Part shown: piece after piece, positions 1 through 9,931 of the stretch | Numbering within the stretch: position 1 is the first letter of the stretch | Layout: every line of letters begins with the position of its first letter | From: Candidatus Kuenenia stuttgartensis | Lineage (GTDB): Bacteria; Gemmatimonadota; Gemmatimonadetes; Gemmatimonadales; Gemmatimonadaceae | Reading direction: 5' to 3' | Length of the DNA stretch: 45,273 nucleotides | Assembly (NCBI GenBank): GCA_943330235.2 | Contig: CALQGY020000016.1 | Coordinates: 1 to 45,273 of the forward strand | Translations under genes and position numbers: made by a program | The notes under the pieces: generated by a model | The model's database searches: none | Seen by the model: only the letters and a program-made list of their open reading frames with translations | Told to the model about the DNA's origin: nothing

Positions 1-1022
1 CCGAAGGCAATCGCCCCCCGCCGGCCCAGATCCTTCAGCTCTTTGGAGAGGTCCTCGCTTTCATCGCTGCCGATACGCAGGCGCACGCCAGGCGGCAACA
101 GGGGCGTGAGCGCGGCGATGGTCGCGCGCAGCCCGCTCGCCGTCTTGATCGCATCGGCACCGGAATGGCGGGTGATTTCGATGGCCACGGCGGGCTCGCC
201 ATCGATGCGAAAGAAGCGCCCCCGCGCATCTTCTTCCGCGCGCACCGTCGCCAGTTCCCCCAGTCGGAACACGCGCGTGCCGGGCCCGCGTACGGGCAGC
301 TGCTCCAGATCGGCCAGCGCGCCGGGCTGATCGCGTAGGACCACGTTGCGCACGAACGTACCGCGCTGCTGCACGCCCAGCGCCTGCACCATGCGCGCGC
401 CGCTCAACGCCATGGAGAGCAGCATCGGCGATACGCCGATGCGACGCAGTCGCACCGGGTCATAGCTCACCGACACGCCCAGATCGGTTCCGCCGCGCAC
501 CGAGACGCCGGCGACGCCGGGCACCGCGGTCAGGCGCGGACTCACGCGTTCATCAAGCAGCTTCTGCAACGTGCCGGGCGTGTACGGTCCGAAGACGCTG
601 AGCGACATCAGCGGCGGCTCTTCGAGTCCCTGCGGCACGTAGTTCGCTACCGTGGGCGGCGAGACACCGGGGGGCAAGTCGCCACGCAGTAACTCCAGAC
701 GCTCGAGGATCGCCAGGCGGGTCATCTGCACGTCGGCGTTGGCCTCGAGATCGACCGTCAGAACCGCATAGTCGTCATTGGAATTGCTGGAGACGCGCCG
801 GACACCGCGCACACCCTGCACGGCCGATTCAATGGGCGAGGTGAGATACGTCTCGATAACCTCCGGCGCTGCCCCCGGCCACTCGGCGAAAATTTGCAGC
901 CGCGGCAGTTCCACCGTCGTGCGCGACGCGAGCGGCAACCGTGAAAACGCGATGCCCCCAGCGATCAGTAGGGCGACACACATCGCCCACACCACCGCAG
1001 GCCGGTGCGCGGCGAACCGCAT
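1..1022 (-). CDS. RND efflux permease, second subunit (cut by window edge)
   Basis: The N-terminal 340 residues of a second RND permease; the rest lies left of base 1. It opens with a basic stretch and one membrane helix (about residues 8-28), then a periplasmic porter domain with the family's PGAAPEVIE-type and TSPIE segments and VPGVAGVSVRGG. The start ATG shares one base with the TGA of the upstream permease (TGATG at 1020-1024), so the two are translationally coupled. It should pump small molecules with the adaptor and permease encoded just upstream. The proton-relay helices are outside the window and cannot be judged. The RND family is clear; the substrate is unknown. Confidence 0.9.
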   Translation of the reverse strand, partial: MRFAAHRPAVVWAMCVALLIAGGIAFSRLPLASRTTVELPRLQIFAEWPGAAPEVIETYLTSPIESAVQGVRGVRRVSSNSNDDYAVLTVDLEANADVQMTRLAILERLELLRGDLPPGVSPPTVANYVPQGLEEPPLMSLSVFGPYTPGTLQKLLDERVSPRLTAVPGVAGVSVRGGTDLGVSVSYDPVRLRRIGVSPMLLSMALSGARMVQALGVQQRGTFVRNVVLRDQPGALADLEQLPVRGPGTRVFRLGELATVRAEEDARGRFFRIDGEPAVAIEITRHSGADAIKTASGLRATIAALTPLLPPGVRLRIGSDESEDLSKELKDLGRRGAIAF

Positions 1023-4000
1023 CATGTCGGCAGGTCGCGCGGACCGCGCCGCGTACGACGTGCATCACGTCGTTCCTGTCGACGTTCGAGCACGGCATAC
1101 GCCGTCGGGAGCAGAAAGAAGGTCACCAGCAGCGCGCTCACGGAGCCGCCAATGATGCCGGCCGCGAGCGGCTGATAGAGCGCGCCGCCACTACCCCATC
1201 CGAACACCAGTGGCAGGACGCCGGTGACGGTCGTGATCGATGTCATCGCAATTGCGCGCAGGCGTTGCTGCCCGCCCAGCAGGATGGCCTCGTCGATGGA
1301 ATGTCCCGCTTCGCGGAACCGCCGGATCGCATCGAGCTTGACGACCGCTTCGTTGTCGGCCATGCCGATCATGACGACGATGCCGATCAGCGACACCGCA
1401 TTTAGCGACTGGCCGGTCATCCACAAGAAGATCACGGCGCCCGCGCCCGCAAGCGGCACCGTGAGCATCACCACCAGCGGAATGGTGAAGCTGGCAAACT
1501 CGCCCGCGAGCACCAGAAACATCAGTAACGCCGCGAGCACCAACACCAGCGTCAACTCATTACTGGTGCGCTGCCGTTCGGCGTCAGCACCGGCCACCTG
1601 CCACGTGACGCCCGGCGGCAGCGCAAGCGACTGCATGCGCGCGAGCACGTCGGCGGACGCTTTGGCGGTGCCACCGCGTTCCACCAGGCCCTCAATGATG
1701 GACACGGGCCGCTGGCCAACGCGGATGACTTCCAGCGGTGCGCGCGTTTCCCGGACCTGCACCAACTGCCCCAGCGGCACGCCACGCAGCGGGGTATTGA
1801 GTGCGGTTTCCAGTTGTTCGTTGCGCACGCCGGCATAGCGCACGGTAATGGGGGTGCGCTTGTCCGTCTCGCGCAGCTCACTCGCACTCACCCCACCCAG
1901 CGCACCGGCCAACGCACTCGCCACTTGCTGCGGCACGATGCCGCGTTCGGCCAACCGCGCGCGCTCCAGCGTGACCTCCACAATGGGCTGCGTTTCGGCG
2001 TACGCATTGCGGACATCACTGAGCGACGCCACACCACGCAGGGTCCGACGCACCGTATCCGCCCATCGCTGCGCGGCGCCAACGGAGGGGGCCGACAGCT
2101 CCACCCGCACCAGACGTCCTTCGCGGCCGATGAGCGAACCGAATTCCGATTGACCGGCCAGATCGAGCGCAAGCGCCCCGTTCGACAGATCGGGAACCGC
2201 CGCGCGGAGTCGTTGCGCGAACTGTGCCGCATCGGCGGACGCGGGCACCGGCACGATCAGCTGCGCCGTCGCGCTGGATCCAGGATCCGCCCCACCAAGA
2301 ATCTCTTCGTCGGTCGCCTTGCCCACACGCGCGTACATGCCGATGGCCCCAAGCGTACGCGCCGCCGCTTCCACGCGTCCCACTTGGCTGGCCGTCGCTT
2401 CGATGCTGGTCCCTTCCGGGAGCTGCAGTTGCGCCACCAGCTGACCTTCATCCACGCGCGGTAGGATTTCTTTGGGCAGCGTATCGATCAACACCACCGT
2501 GAGTGCCAGCAGTCCGAGCGCCAAGCCGAAGACCACTTTCGCGTGCGCCAGCGACCACACCATGCCGTGTTCGTACCACGCGCTCAGCGTGGCGCCCCAG
2601 CGGTCGAGCGTACGCGCCGTCACGCCGCGCGCCCCTGCCCCCGTTGGCGGCGTCATCGCCCCGACCGGCGCACGGTGTCGACGCCCCACGATCATGACGG
2701 GCATAAGCGTCAACGCCAGCAGCAGCGACGCCGCGACCGTGGTGACCACACTCAACGAGAGGTCGCGAAAGAGCGCCGCCGCGAGGCCGCGCACGAAGAT
2801 GATGGGGCCGAAGACCAGCACCGTGGTCAGCGTGCCGGCGAAGAGCGGTGCCGCGACTTCATCGGTGCCCATGATGGCGGCGTCCATCAACGCCATCCCC
2901 TCATCGCGCCGTCGGCCCACCGCCTCCGCCACCACGATGGCGGTGTCCACGAGCAATCCGGTGCCCAGCGCCAATCCACCAAGCGAGAGCACGTTGATGG
3001 ACACGCCCATCGCTTGCAGCCCCACGAGCGCAACCAGCACCGACAACGGCACCACAAGCCCGATCGCGAGCGACACCCGCCAGTCGCGCAGAAACACCAG
3101 AATGACGAGCAGCGACAGCAGGCCGCCGGCCACAATTTCCTGTCCAAGATTGGACAGCGCATCCACCACAAAATCGGCCTGCGCGGCCACCAGCGTGATG
3201 CCCACCGCGGGGAACTCGCCCTGCAATTGCGTGATCGCGTCGCGCATGCGACTGGTGACGGCGACCGTATTCGAGCCGGCGTCCTTATACACCACCAGTC
3301 CGATCGCCGGCGCACCATCCAGGCGAGTGAGCGTCTGCGGGTCGGCCAGCCCCAGCGTCACGGTGCCCACATCGCGCAGCGTGATGCCCGCGCCCACGGG
3401 GCCCACCGGTGTATCGAGAATCTCCGCCGGCGAGCGGAACTCGGTCAGCGCACGCACCGAGAACCGAAACTGCCCTTTCCGAATTGTGCCGCCCGCGCCC
3501 GTCGCATTCTGCGCCCGAATCGACTCGGCGACGTCCTCCGGCGTAATGTTGAGCGCGCGCAACTTGTCCGGGTCGAGATCGACGCGAATCTGATCGTCGG
3601 GCGCTCCCACCACGGCCACGCTCGCCACGCCCTCAAGTTGTTCGAGCCGTCGCGCATGCACGTTGCGCGCCGTGCGCGCGAGACTGCGGATATCACCGCC
3701 ACCCTTGGCGGGATCGCTCGTGACGGCCAGCACCGCGATCGGTCGCTCGCCAGGATCGCTGGTCAGCAGCGTGGGACGTTCCGCGCGCTCCGGCAGGCGG
3801 CCGCGCGCCGCGTCCAGGCGCTCGCGCACCGTGAGCACGGTACCGCGCATGTCCGTGCCCCAGGCGAACCGCGCCGTCGTGGTCACCTCACCGTTTCGAC
3901 TGATGGAGCGCAACTCCACCAACCCCGGCGTGGCCGCGATCGACTCCTCAATCGGTTCGGCGACAAAGCGCGAGACTTCGGGGGCCGCAGCGCCAGGGTA

Positions 4001-4150
4001 GACCGTGCGAACGGTGAGCACCGGCAGCGACACATCAGGGAGCAACGACACCGGCAGTCGGCTGAGCGACACCGACCCCATAAGCACGACGGCCAGGACC
4101 GCCGCCACGGTGGCTACCGGACGACGAACGGCGAAGGCAGCGATGGACAC
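1022..4150 (-). CDS. RND efflux permease, full length
   Basis: At 1042 residues this is a complete AcrB/MdtB/CusA-like inner-membrane pump. It has one N-terminal helix (about 10-30), a porter domain with YPGAAAPEVSRFVAEPIEE, a helix bundle around 330-500, a second periplasmic half and a second bundle at 850-1030. Helix 4 reads GLLVDTAIVVAEAV: the first aspartate of the usual DD pair is kept and the second is threonine. Helix 10 reads MIGMADNEAVVKL, with Asp where AcrB has Lys940. It is therefore not a standard HAE1 proton relay. It follows the adaptor gene by 11 bases and overlaps the next permease by one base. Drug, metal or envelope-lipid export are all possible. Confidence 0.95.
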   Translation of the reverse strand: MSIAAFAVRRPVATVAAVLAVVLMGSVSLSRLPVSLLPDVSLPVLTVRTVYPGAAAPEVSRFVAEPIEESIAATPGLVELRSISRNGEVTTTARFAWGTDMRGTVLTVRERLDAARGRLPERAERPTLLTSDPGERPIAVLAVTSDPAKGGGDIRSLARTARNVHARRLEQLEGVASVAVVGAPDDQIRVDLDPDKLRALNITPEDVAESIRAQNATGAGGTIRKGQFRFSVRALTEFRSPAEILDTPVGPVGAGITLRDVGTVTLGLADPQTLTRLDGAPAIGLVVYKDAGSNTVAVTSRMRDAITQLQGEFPAVGITLVAAQADFVVDALSNLGQEIVAGGLLSLLVILVFLRDWRVSLAIGLVVPLSVLVALVGLQAMGVSINVLSLGGLALGTGLLVDTAIVVAEAVGRRRDEGMALMDAAIMGTDEVAAPLFAGTLTTVLVFGPIIFVRGLAAALFRDLSLSVVTTVAASLLLALTLMPVMIVGRRHRAPVGAMTPPTGAGARGVTARTLDRWGATLSAWYEHGMVWSLAHAKVVFGLALGLLALTVVLIDTLPKEILPRVDEGQLVAQLQLPEGTSIEATASQVGRVEAAARTLGAIGMYARVGKATDEEILGGADPGSSATAQLIVPVPASADAAQFAQRLRAAVPDLSNGALALDLAGQSEFGSLIGREGRLVRVELSAPSVGAAQRWADTVRRTLRGVASLSDVRNAYAETQPIVEVTLERARLAERGIVPQQVASALAGALGGVSASELRETDKRTPITVRYAGVRNEQLETALNTPLRGVPLGQLVQVRETRAPLEVIRVGQRPVSIIEGLVERGGTAKASADVLARMQSLALPPGVTWQVAGADAERQRTSNELTLVLVLAALLMFLVLAGEFASFTIPLVVMLTVPLAGAGAVIFLWMTGQSLNAVSLIGIVVMIGMADNEAVVKLDAIRRFREAGHSIDEAILLGGQQRLRAIAMTSITTVTGVLPLVFGWGSGGALYQPLAAGIIGGSVSALLVTFFLLPTAYAVLERRQERRDARRTRRGPRDLPT

Positions 4151-4161
4151 GCGCGGACCGG

Positions 4162-5382
4162 CTACGGTCGCGGCCGACGACGACTCGTCGAGTCGGACAC
4201 CGACGGCTCGCGCGGGGCCGCGACGCGCACCGGCGCGTCATGCGTCAGCGTCAGGTGTCCTTCGACAATGACCTGATCGCCGGCGTTCACCGGAATCTGC
4301 CCGGTGACCGAATCGGCAAGCACCTCGGTGTCGACGCCATTGCTACGACCCGGGACGATGTACGTCCACTGCGCGCGACCGTCTTTCACCACGAACACCA
4401 ACGGCCGACCATCGCGTTCAATGACGGCGCGCGTGGGCACTAACCGACGACGCGACAATCGCGTGGCTTCGAGCTGCACATCCGCGTACATGCCGGGACG
4501 CAACGTGCCGTCGCCCACCACGCGCACGATGGCCCGCCCCGCGCGCGTGATGGAGTCCACGAGCGGCAGTACCGCATCGATGCGTCCGCGGATCGCGCGT
4601 CCGGGCGCGCCGGCCGACGTGACCACGGCCTCGCCACCGACGCGAATGAGCGGCAGATCGTGCTCGAGCACCTGCGCCTCGATCCGTAGGTTGCGGGTAT
4701 CGACCACCGTCAGCAGTTGCTGCCCGCCGCTGATCCGCTCGCCCGCCGACACCTCGATGGCGTCCACCATCCCATCTACGGGGCTGGTCATGACGGCGCG
4801 CGACTGGTCGTACTTAGCGCGCTCCAACCGCAGCCGCGCTCCCACGAGCCCCGTCTTGTTCATCAACGCCTTGCGCTGCTCGGCCGTGGGGCTCCGTCCG
4901 GTCACGAGCGAGTCGGGGAGATACAGCTCGAAGAAGCTCTGCTCCGACTGATCGGTGGCGGCCTGCGCCTCGCGCACCGCCAAGTCAAAGGGGTACGGAT
5001 CGAGGCGCGCGAGTACCTGCCCCTTCGTCACAACGGAACCGGGACGGACCAGCAGCTGCCCGATGGTCCCCCCCACCTCGGCGCGCAGCTTCACCGCCGC
5101 ATCGGAGCGAATCTGCCCTGTGGTTGTCACGCGCAGGACGAGATCACCCTCGCGCGCCAGATCCGCCGTCACGGGGAGCGCGAGGGTGGGCTGGGCCGAC
5201 GTATCGCCGGCATCGAACATCGCGCCCGATGCCGCACGGGCCGCGGCCGACGAATCGCCGGCGGCAACAGAGCCCTTGGTGCAGCTGGCGCCGCCCGCGG
5301 CGATGCCACCGGCGAGGAGGGCCAGCGTCAGTAGCCAACGCAGCGTTGCGGCGCGGGCCGGACCAACAGGAATCGCCATCAT
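4162..5382 (-). CDS. RND periplasmic adaptor lipoprotein (HlyD/AcrA family)
   Basis: Membrane-fusion protein joining the RND permeases to an outer-membrane channel. I start it at 5382 because the reading frame there gives a lipoprotein signal: a hydrophobic stretch LLTLALLAGG ending in the lipobox GGASC. The frame is open further upstream to 5514, but that part is Arg-rich and unlike a signal peptide. The mature 406-residue protein has a split lipoyl/biotinyl-like domain (VRPGSVVTKGQVLARLDPYPF and SPVDGMVDAIEVSAGERI), a short hairpin between them, and beta-barrel and membrane-proximal domains ending in VNAGDQVIVEGHLTL. First gene of the efflux operon; no clear ribosome-binding site is visible. 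Confidence 0.9.
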   Translation of the reverse strand: MMAIPVGPARAATLRWLLTLALLAGGIAAGGASCTKGSVAAGDSSAAARAASGAMFDAGDTSAQPTLALPVTADLAREGDLVLRVTTTGQIRSDAAVKLRAEVGGTIGQLLVRPGSVVTKGQVLARLDPYPFDLAVREAQAATDQSEQSFFELYLPDSLVTGRSPTAEQRKALMNKTGLVGARLRLERAKYDQSRAVMTSPVDGMVDAIEVSAGERISGGQQLLTVVDTRNLRIEAQVLEHDLPLIRVGGEAVVTSAGAPGRAIRGRIDAVLPLVDSITRAGRAIVRVVGDGTLRPGMYADVQLEATRLSRRRLVPTRAVIERDGRPLVFVVKDGRAQWTYIVPGRSNGVDTEVLADSVTGQIPVNAGDQVIVEGHLTLTHDAPVRVAAPREPSVSDSTSRRRPRP

Positions 5383-5735
5383 GAAGACCGACGCATTGAA
5401 GAACCGTATGCGGCGCGCGCTGGGGCGCCTCGGAAAGCGGAACCGAGGAGACCCGCATGCGCGCGACGGGAGGCAGGAACAGACGTGCGTCACTGCTTGG
5501 ACGCGTGCCCCCAATGTGTGGCGTGCCTAGGGGAATCGCGAGAGCCGAAACCCGCAGTCCGTACCGAAATCACGCCGAGTCGGGGGAGGCGTGCGCGAGC
5601 GTCGATGCCATCGGCGGTGATCGATGCGCGAGATTCCTTGCCCGAGGCCTCGCTGCCGGATTAGGTTGCTCTGGCGGGGGCGAGTGGTCGTGAATGACCG
5701 TTCGTTGTCCCGACAGGTGCCGTTGGCCTGCCCTC
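5383..5735. other. Divergent intergenic region, no gene seen
   Basis: These 353 bases separate the leftward efflux operon from the rightward tRNA and rho. The efflux frame stays open to 5514, so a longer adaptor cannot be fully excluded. I see a small inverted repeat GGTC-gtgaat-GACC at 5686-5699 about 40 bases before the tRNA. It may belong to the promoter zone, but no convincing -35/-10 pair is visible. Confidence 0.5.
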
Positions 5736-5809
5736 GCGCGTGTAGCTCAGTTGGATAGAGCGTCTGCCTCCGGAGCAGAAGGTCGCAGGTTCGAGTCCTG
5801 CCATGCGCA
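5736..5809 (+). tRNA. tRNA-Arg (anticodon CCG)
   Basis: A full cloverleaf can be drawn. The acceptor stem pairs 5736-5742 with 5802-5808 (one G-U pair). The D stem is gctc/gagc (5745-5748 with 5758-5761). The anticodon stem is tctgc/gcaga (5763-5767 with 5775-5779) around loop CTCCGGA, with anticodon CCG at 5770-5772. The T stem is gcagg/cctgc around TTCGAGT. The discriminator base is A and no CCA is encoded, so the tail must be added by an enzyme. It reads the arginine codon CGG. It lies 33 bases upstream of rho on the same strand and may share its transcript. Confidence 0.97.
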
Positions 5810-5842
5810 TTGAACATCCTGCCCCACCCCTGATCCCGTGTC

Positions 5843-7096
5843 GTGCACGTCGCCGAGCTGAAGCGGAAATCCGTTCCGGAGCTGGTGGCGCTGGCGGCGT
5901 CGCTGCAAGTATCCAGCACGTCTGGACTGCGGAAGCAGGAACTGATCTTCCGGATCGAGCAAGCGTTGCTCGACGCCGAGGAGACGCTGTACGGCGAGGG
6001 CGTGCTGGAAGTGCTCCCGGAAGGCTACGGCTTTCTGCGGTCTCAGGACTTCAACTACCTGCACGGCCCCGACGATATCTACGTTTCGCCTTCCCAGGTC
6101 AAACGGTTCGACCTCCGCACCGGTGACACGGTGATGGGCGAGGTCCGTCCGCCAAAAGAGTGGGAACGGTATCTGGCGCTCCTCAAGGTGGAGCGCATCA
6201 ACGGTGGTGACCCCGAGCAGGCGAAATTGCGTAGCGCCTTCGACAACCTGACCCCGAAGTACCCCGACGAGCGTATTCACCTCGAGCGGAAGAACGGCGA
6301 AATCGCGACGCGTATCTGCGATCTCGTCGCGCCGCTGGGCAAGGGCCAGCGTGCCCTGATCGTCGCGCCCCCCAAGGGCGGCAAGACGATCCTCATGCAG
6401 CAGCTCGCGAACGCGATCATCGAGAACCATCCGGAGATCGTGCTCATCGTCCTGCTCATTGACGAGCGGCCGGAAGAGGTGACCGACATGCAGGCCAGTT
6501 GTCCGCAGGCCGAAGTCATCTGCTCCACCTTCGACGAATCCGCCGAACGCCATGTGCAGGTGGCCGACATGGTCATCGAGAAGGCCAAGCGCCTCGTGGA
6601 AACCGGGAAGGACGTCGTCATTCTCCTCGACTCCATCACGCGATTGGCTCGCGCCCACAACGCCGTCGCGCCGCAGGGCGGTCGCATCATGTCGGGCGGT
6701 ATGGAAGTCGGCGCGATGCAGAAGCCCAAGGCGTTCTTCGGCGCCGCGCGGAAGCTGGCCGAGGGCGGCTCGCTCACCATCGTCGCCACGGCGCTCATCG
6801 AGACCAACTCGCGCATGGACGAGTTGATCTTCGAGGAGTTCAAGGGCACCGGCAACATGGAGCTCGTGCTCGACCGCAAGCTCGCCGACCGACGCATCTT
6901 CCCCGCCATCGACATTCAGAAGTCGGGGACGCGCCGCGAAGAGTTGCTGCTGACGCCCTTCGAACAGCAACGCGTGTACCTCATGCGCGCGTTCCTGGCC
7001 GACATGCCGTCCGAAGACGCGCTGGTGTTCCTGCTCAAGCGCATGGAACGCGCGAAGACCAACAAGGAATTCTTCGAGCAGATGGCTGAAGCGTGA
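5843..7096 (+). CDS. rho: Transcription termination factor Rho
   Basis: ATP-driven hexameric RNA translocase that ends transcription. The 417 residues are typical of a compact Rho without inserts. A Rho-N helical domain (1-45, [10 protein letters not shown]) is followed by a cold-shock-like RNA-binding domain with the RNP1-type GYGFLRS (61-67). The RecA-like motor has Walker A APPKGGKT (about 175-182), the [13 protein letters not shown] segment, Walker [14 protein letters not shown], and the Q- and R-loop region [15 protein letters not shown] take the GTG at 5843 as start because the conserved N terminus begins right there. Its stop overlaps the GTG start of yqgF (GTGA), so the two are coupled. 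Confidence 0.98.
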   Translation: MHVAELKRKSVPELVALAASLQVSSTSGLRKQELIFRIEQALLDAEETLYGEGVLEVLPEGYGFLRSQDFNYLHGPDDIYVSPSQVKRFDLRTGDTVMGEVRPPKEWERYLALLKVERINGGDPEQAKLRSAFDNLTPKYPDERIHLERKNGEIATRICDLVAPLGKGQRALIVAPPKGGKTILMQQLANAIIENHPEIVLIVLLIDERPEEVTDMQASCPQAEVICSTFDESAERHVQVADMVIEKAKRLVETGKDVVILLDSITRLARAHNAVAPQGGRIMSGGMEVGAMQKPKAFFGAARKLAEGGSLTIVATALIETNSRMDELIFEEFKGTGNMELVLDRKLADRRIFPAIDIQKSGTRREELLLTPFEQQRVYLMRAFLADMPSEDALVFLLKRMERAKTNKEFFEQMAEA

Positions 7097-7566
7097 CGCT
7101 GGAGCTGCCGCTGCCGATTGGTCGACTGCTGGCCGTAGACTGGGGCGACAAGCGGATCGGGCTCGCGCTCAGTGATGAATTGGGATTCATGGCGTCGCCG
7201 GTTGGCGTGATCACGCGTCGCATTGGCAAGCGTCCCCCGCTGGCGGAACTCATCACGCGCGCCGAAGAACTGGGCGCGCTCGGGTACATCTTCGGGCTGC
7301 CGCTGGACCCGTCGGGTGCCGAAACGGACCGCTCGCGCGAAGTGCGCGACGTCACCGCGAAACTCGCCGCTCGGCACGCGCTCCCCATTCGCCTGGTGGA
7401 TGAACGCTTCACGACCTCGGCGGCGCTCCGCAGTATTCGTGAACAAGGGGGCTCGACGCGCGGCCGCAAGGACGACGTCGACGCACTCGCCGCCGCCATG
7501 TTGCTCGACGGCGTCCTCCGTGCTGCAAAGCAGGGCGTTCTCCTTGGCGAGGCCGTGACGCCGTGA
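7093..7566 (+). CDS. yqgF: YqgF/RuvX RNase H-fold nuclease (pre-16S rRNA processing)
   Basis: 157 residues with the YqgF pattern: [16 protein letters not shown] carries the first catalytic Asp, FGLPLDPSG the middle motif, VDERFTT the second acidic motif, and [14 protein letters not shown] the last Asp pair. In bacteria this family matures the 5' end of 16S rRNA and was first annotated as a Holliday-junction resolvase. It is translationally coupled on both sides: GTGA with rho upstream and GTGA with mltG downstream. Confidence 0.95.
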   Translation: MTLELPLPIGRLLAVDWGDKRIGLALSDELGFMASPVGVITRRIGKRPPLAELITRAEELGALGYIFGLPLDPSGAETDRSREVRDVTAKLAARHALPIRLVDERFTTSAALRSIREQGGSTRGRKDDVDALAAAMLLDGVLRAAKQGVLLGEAVTP

Positions 7567-8603
7567 TGGCGCGACGTCCCTCGCGATTCCGCGTGCCGCC
7601 GCTGTGGCAGCTCGTCGTCGCCGGTGTCATCGCGCTCGCGATGTTCTGGCTCTGGCGCGAGATCGGCGGACGTGCCGGCGATGGTGTGGTGGTTCGCGTG
7701 CGCATTCCGAAGGGCAGCACCGTACGCGCCGCAGCCGACTCCCTCGAGCGCGGCGGTGTCATCGGCTCAACGCGCGTCTTCCGATGGTTTGCATCCAGCA
7801 CGGGGCGCGCGCGCGCGATGAAGCCCGGCGCCTATCAGTTCACGCGCCATCAGGGATATTCGTCGGTGCTCGATGCGCTGGTGAACGGCCGAAGCGTCAT
7901 GCACACCGTCATCGTGCCCGAGGGCTTCGACCTGCGCCGCATCACGCCGCTGCTGGTGAAGGCGCTGGGCGTGTCGGAAGATTCCGTGCGCGCGGCCGTC
8001 ACCGACACCGCGTGGCGCCGTCGCCTCAACGTGCCGGCGCCATCGCTGGAAGGCTATCTCTTTCCCGCGACGTACACCTTCGCGGATGGCACCTCGGCGC
8101 GCGATGCGGTGGTGGAGATGCTGGAACGCTTCGAGGCCGCGTGGAAGCCGGAGTGGAACGAGCGCCTGCACGACATGGCGCTCTCGCGCCACGATGCGAT
8201 GACCATGGCATCCATCGTGGAGACCGAGGCGCGCAAATCCGAGGAGCGCCCGATCATCGCCGCCGTCTACTGGAACCGCGTGAAGAAGGGGATGCTCCTC
8301 CAAGCCGACCCCACCGTGCAATACGCGTTGCCCGAACACGTCGACCGCGTGCTGTACAAGGACCTCAAGGTCGATTCGAAGTACAACACGTACAAGTATC
8401 CCGGACTCCCGCCGGGACCCATCGCCTCACCGGGCGCGGCGTCGATCATCGCCGCGATCACGCCGGCCAATGTGCCCTATCTCTACTTCGTGGCACATCC
8501 CGATGGACATCACGAGTTCCGCACCACGTTCGCCGAACACACCCGGGCCATTGCGATGATCAAGCGATTGAAGAACGCGCCGCGTGCGCCACAGCCCAAG
8601 TGA
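7563..8603 (+). CDS. mltG: Endolytic murein transglycosylase MltG
   Basis: Cuts nascent glycan strands of peptidoglycan at the inner membrane and sets strand length. The 346 residues begin with a short basic cytoplasmic tail, one membrane helix (about 14-31) and a LysM-like part (VRIPKGSTVRAAADSL). The YceG catalytic domain follows, with SLEGYLFPATYTF, the catalytic Glu in ASIVETEA (about 220), LQADPTVQYAL and NTYKYPGLPPGPIASPG. The start can be GTG 7563 (overlapping the yqgF stop) or the ATG one codon later. PBP1A, a possible partner in glycan synthesis, is encoded at 28855-31011. Confidence 0.97.
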   Translation: MMARRPSRFRVPPLWQLVVAGVIALAMFWLWREIGGRAGDGVVVRVRIPKGSTVRAAADSLERGGVIGSTRVFRWFASSTGRARAMKPGAYQFTRHQGYSSVLDALVNGRSVMHTVIVPEGFDLRRITPLLVKALGVSEDSVRAAVTDTAWRRRLNVPAPSLEGYLFPATYTFADGTSARDAVVEMLERFEAAWKPEWNERLHDMALSRHDAMTMASIVETEARKSEERPIIAAVYWNRVKKGMLLQADPTVQYALPEHVDRVLYKDLKVDSKYNTYKYPGLPPGPIASPGAASIIAAITPANVPYLYFVAHPDGHHEFRTTFAEHTRAIAMIKRLKNAPRAPQPK

Positions 8604-8613
8604 GCCGTCACGG

Positions 8614-9789
8614 ATGAAGGTGCTTGATCAGGTAGCCACCGTCTCGCCGCGTGGCGTGAAGCGCCTCAAAGGCGGTCACCCGTGGATCTTCCGCAGCGAC
8701 GTGATTGACCGGCCGGCCGGTGGCGCCGGGATCGTGCGCCTGGAATCGGCGCGCGGCGAGCCGCTGGGATGGGCGCTCTGGAGCCCGGCCTCGGAGATAT
8801 CGCTGCGCCAGATCGAGCCGCACCCGGCGCGTACCCCCGACGCCGAGTGGTGGCATACGCGGCTTGCCGCCACCATCGCGCGACGTGCGCCGCTGCGCGA
8901 GCACGCGAATGCGTATCGGCTCGTGCATGGCGAAGGCGACGCCCTGCCCTCGCTCGTCGTCGACCGCTACGACGAATCGCTGGTCGTACAACTGCTGTCC
9001 GCGGGGCTGGACGCGTGGACCGATGTGATCGTCGACGCGCTGGTGCAGATCACCGGCTGCCGCGGCGTGCTGGCGCGCAACGATCCGGCCGCACGTGGAC
9101 GGGAAGGATTGCCGCGCGAAGTGCGCCTGCTCTCCGGCGACGTGCCGCGCACCATCGAAGTCATGGAACACGGTGTGCGCTATCTGGCCGCACCATGGGA
9201 CGGCCAGAAGACCGGCGCCTTTCTTGACCAGCGCGAGAACCGCGTCCTCATCGGCGCGCACGCACGCGGCGAAGCGCTGGACTGCTTTGCGTATCACGGG
9301 TCCTTCGCGCTGCACATGGCGCAGCGCGCGACGCGCGTGACCGCGCTCGACGTGTCGGCACCGGCCCTGGCCCGGGTCGAAGCACATGCGGCGCTCAACA
9401 ACCTGTCCAACATTGTGCCGCACGAGGGCGATGCGTTTGACGTGTTGCGCGAGTGGCATCGCGAGGGACGTCGCTTCGATACCATCGTCGTCGACCCCCC
9501 CGCGTTTGCGAAAAACAAAAGCGCGTTGGACGGTGCGCTGCGCGGCTACAAGGACATCAATCTGCAGGCCATGCGATTGCTCGCGCCGGGCGGCATGCTG
9601 TTCTCGGCCAGTTGCAGCTATCACCTGGGGCGCGAGCTGTTCGCGGAAGTCCTGCAGGCCGCAGCCAGCGACAGTGGACGCAAGATCGTGTTGCGCGCAC
9701 TGACGGCGCAGCCGCTCGATCATCCCGAGATGCTCACCATTCCCGAAACAGGATACCTGAAAGGGGCCTTGCTCGAAGCCCTCGACTAA
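8614..9789 (+). CDS. RlmI-like SAM-dependent rRNA (cytosine-C5) methyltransferase
   Basis: 391 residues in the RlmI/YccW arrangement. A PUA RNA-binding domain comes first (about 1-75, starting RLKGGHPWIFRSD), then a central subdomain, then a class I methyltransferase domain with SAM motif ALDCFAYHGSFALHMA, the DPPAFAKNK motif and SCSYH with the likely catalytic cysteine. The best-known member methylates C1962 of 23S rRNA in E. coli; this target is inferred by family only. I chose ATG 8614, which leaves 10 bases after mltG. An in-frame GTG at 8584 inside mltG is possible but adds a non-conserved tail. Confidence 0.9.
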   Translation: MKVLDQVATVSPRGVKRLKGGHPWIFRSDVIDRPAGGAGIVRLESARGEPLGWALWSPASEISLRQIEPHPARTPDAEWWHTRLAATIARRAPLREHANAYRLVHGEGDALPSLVVDRYDESLVVQLLSAGLDAWTDVIVDALVQITGCRGVLARNDPAARGREGLPREVRLLSGDVPRTIEVMEHGVRYLAAPWDGQKTGAFLDQRENRVLIGAHARGEALDCFAYHGSFALHMAQRATRVTALDVSAPALARVEAHAALNNLSNIVPHEGDAFDVLREWHREGRRFDTIVVDPPAFAKNKSALDGALRGYKDINLQAMRLLAPGGMLFSASCSYHLGRELFAEVLQAAASDSGRKIVLRALTAQPLDHPEMLTIPETGYLKGALLEALD

Positions 9790-9931
9790 CGAAGTCGTCG
9801 TGTGTGATTGACGCGACGAGTGCGTTGCCGTACGGTGGGGTTTGGGATGAATGGCGTGTTTGGTGGTGGTTGCCCTTCTGCCGACGTCCCGATCTGCTCC
9901 CACCACGACGCCTCCGCGCTCACCGCCGTCC

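Noticed and set aside
2543-4276. 577-residue frame on the plus strand
   Set aside because: Fully antisense to the RND permease; Arg/His-rich translation typical of a GC-rich shadow frame.
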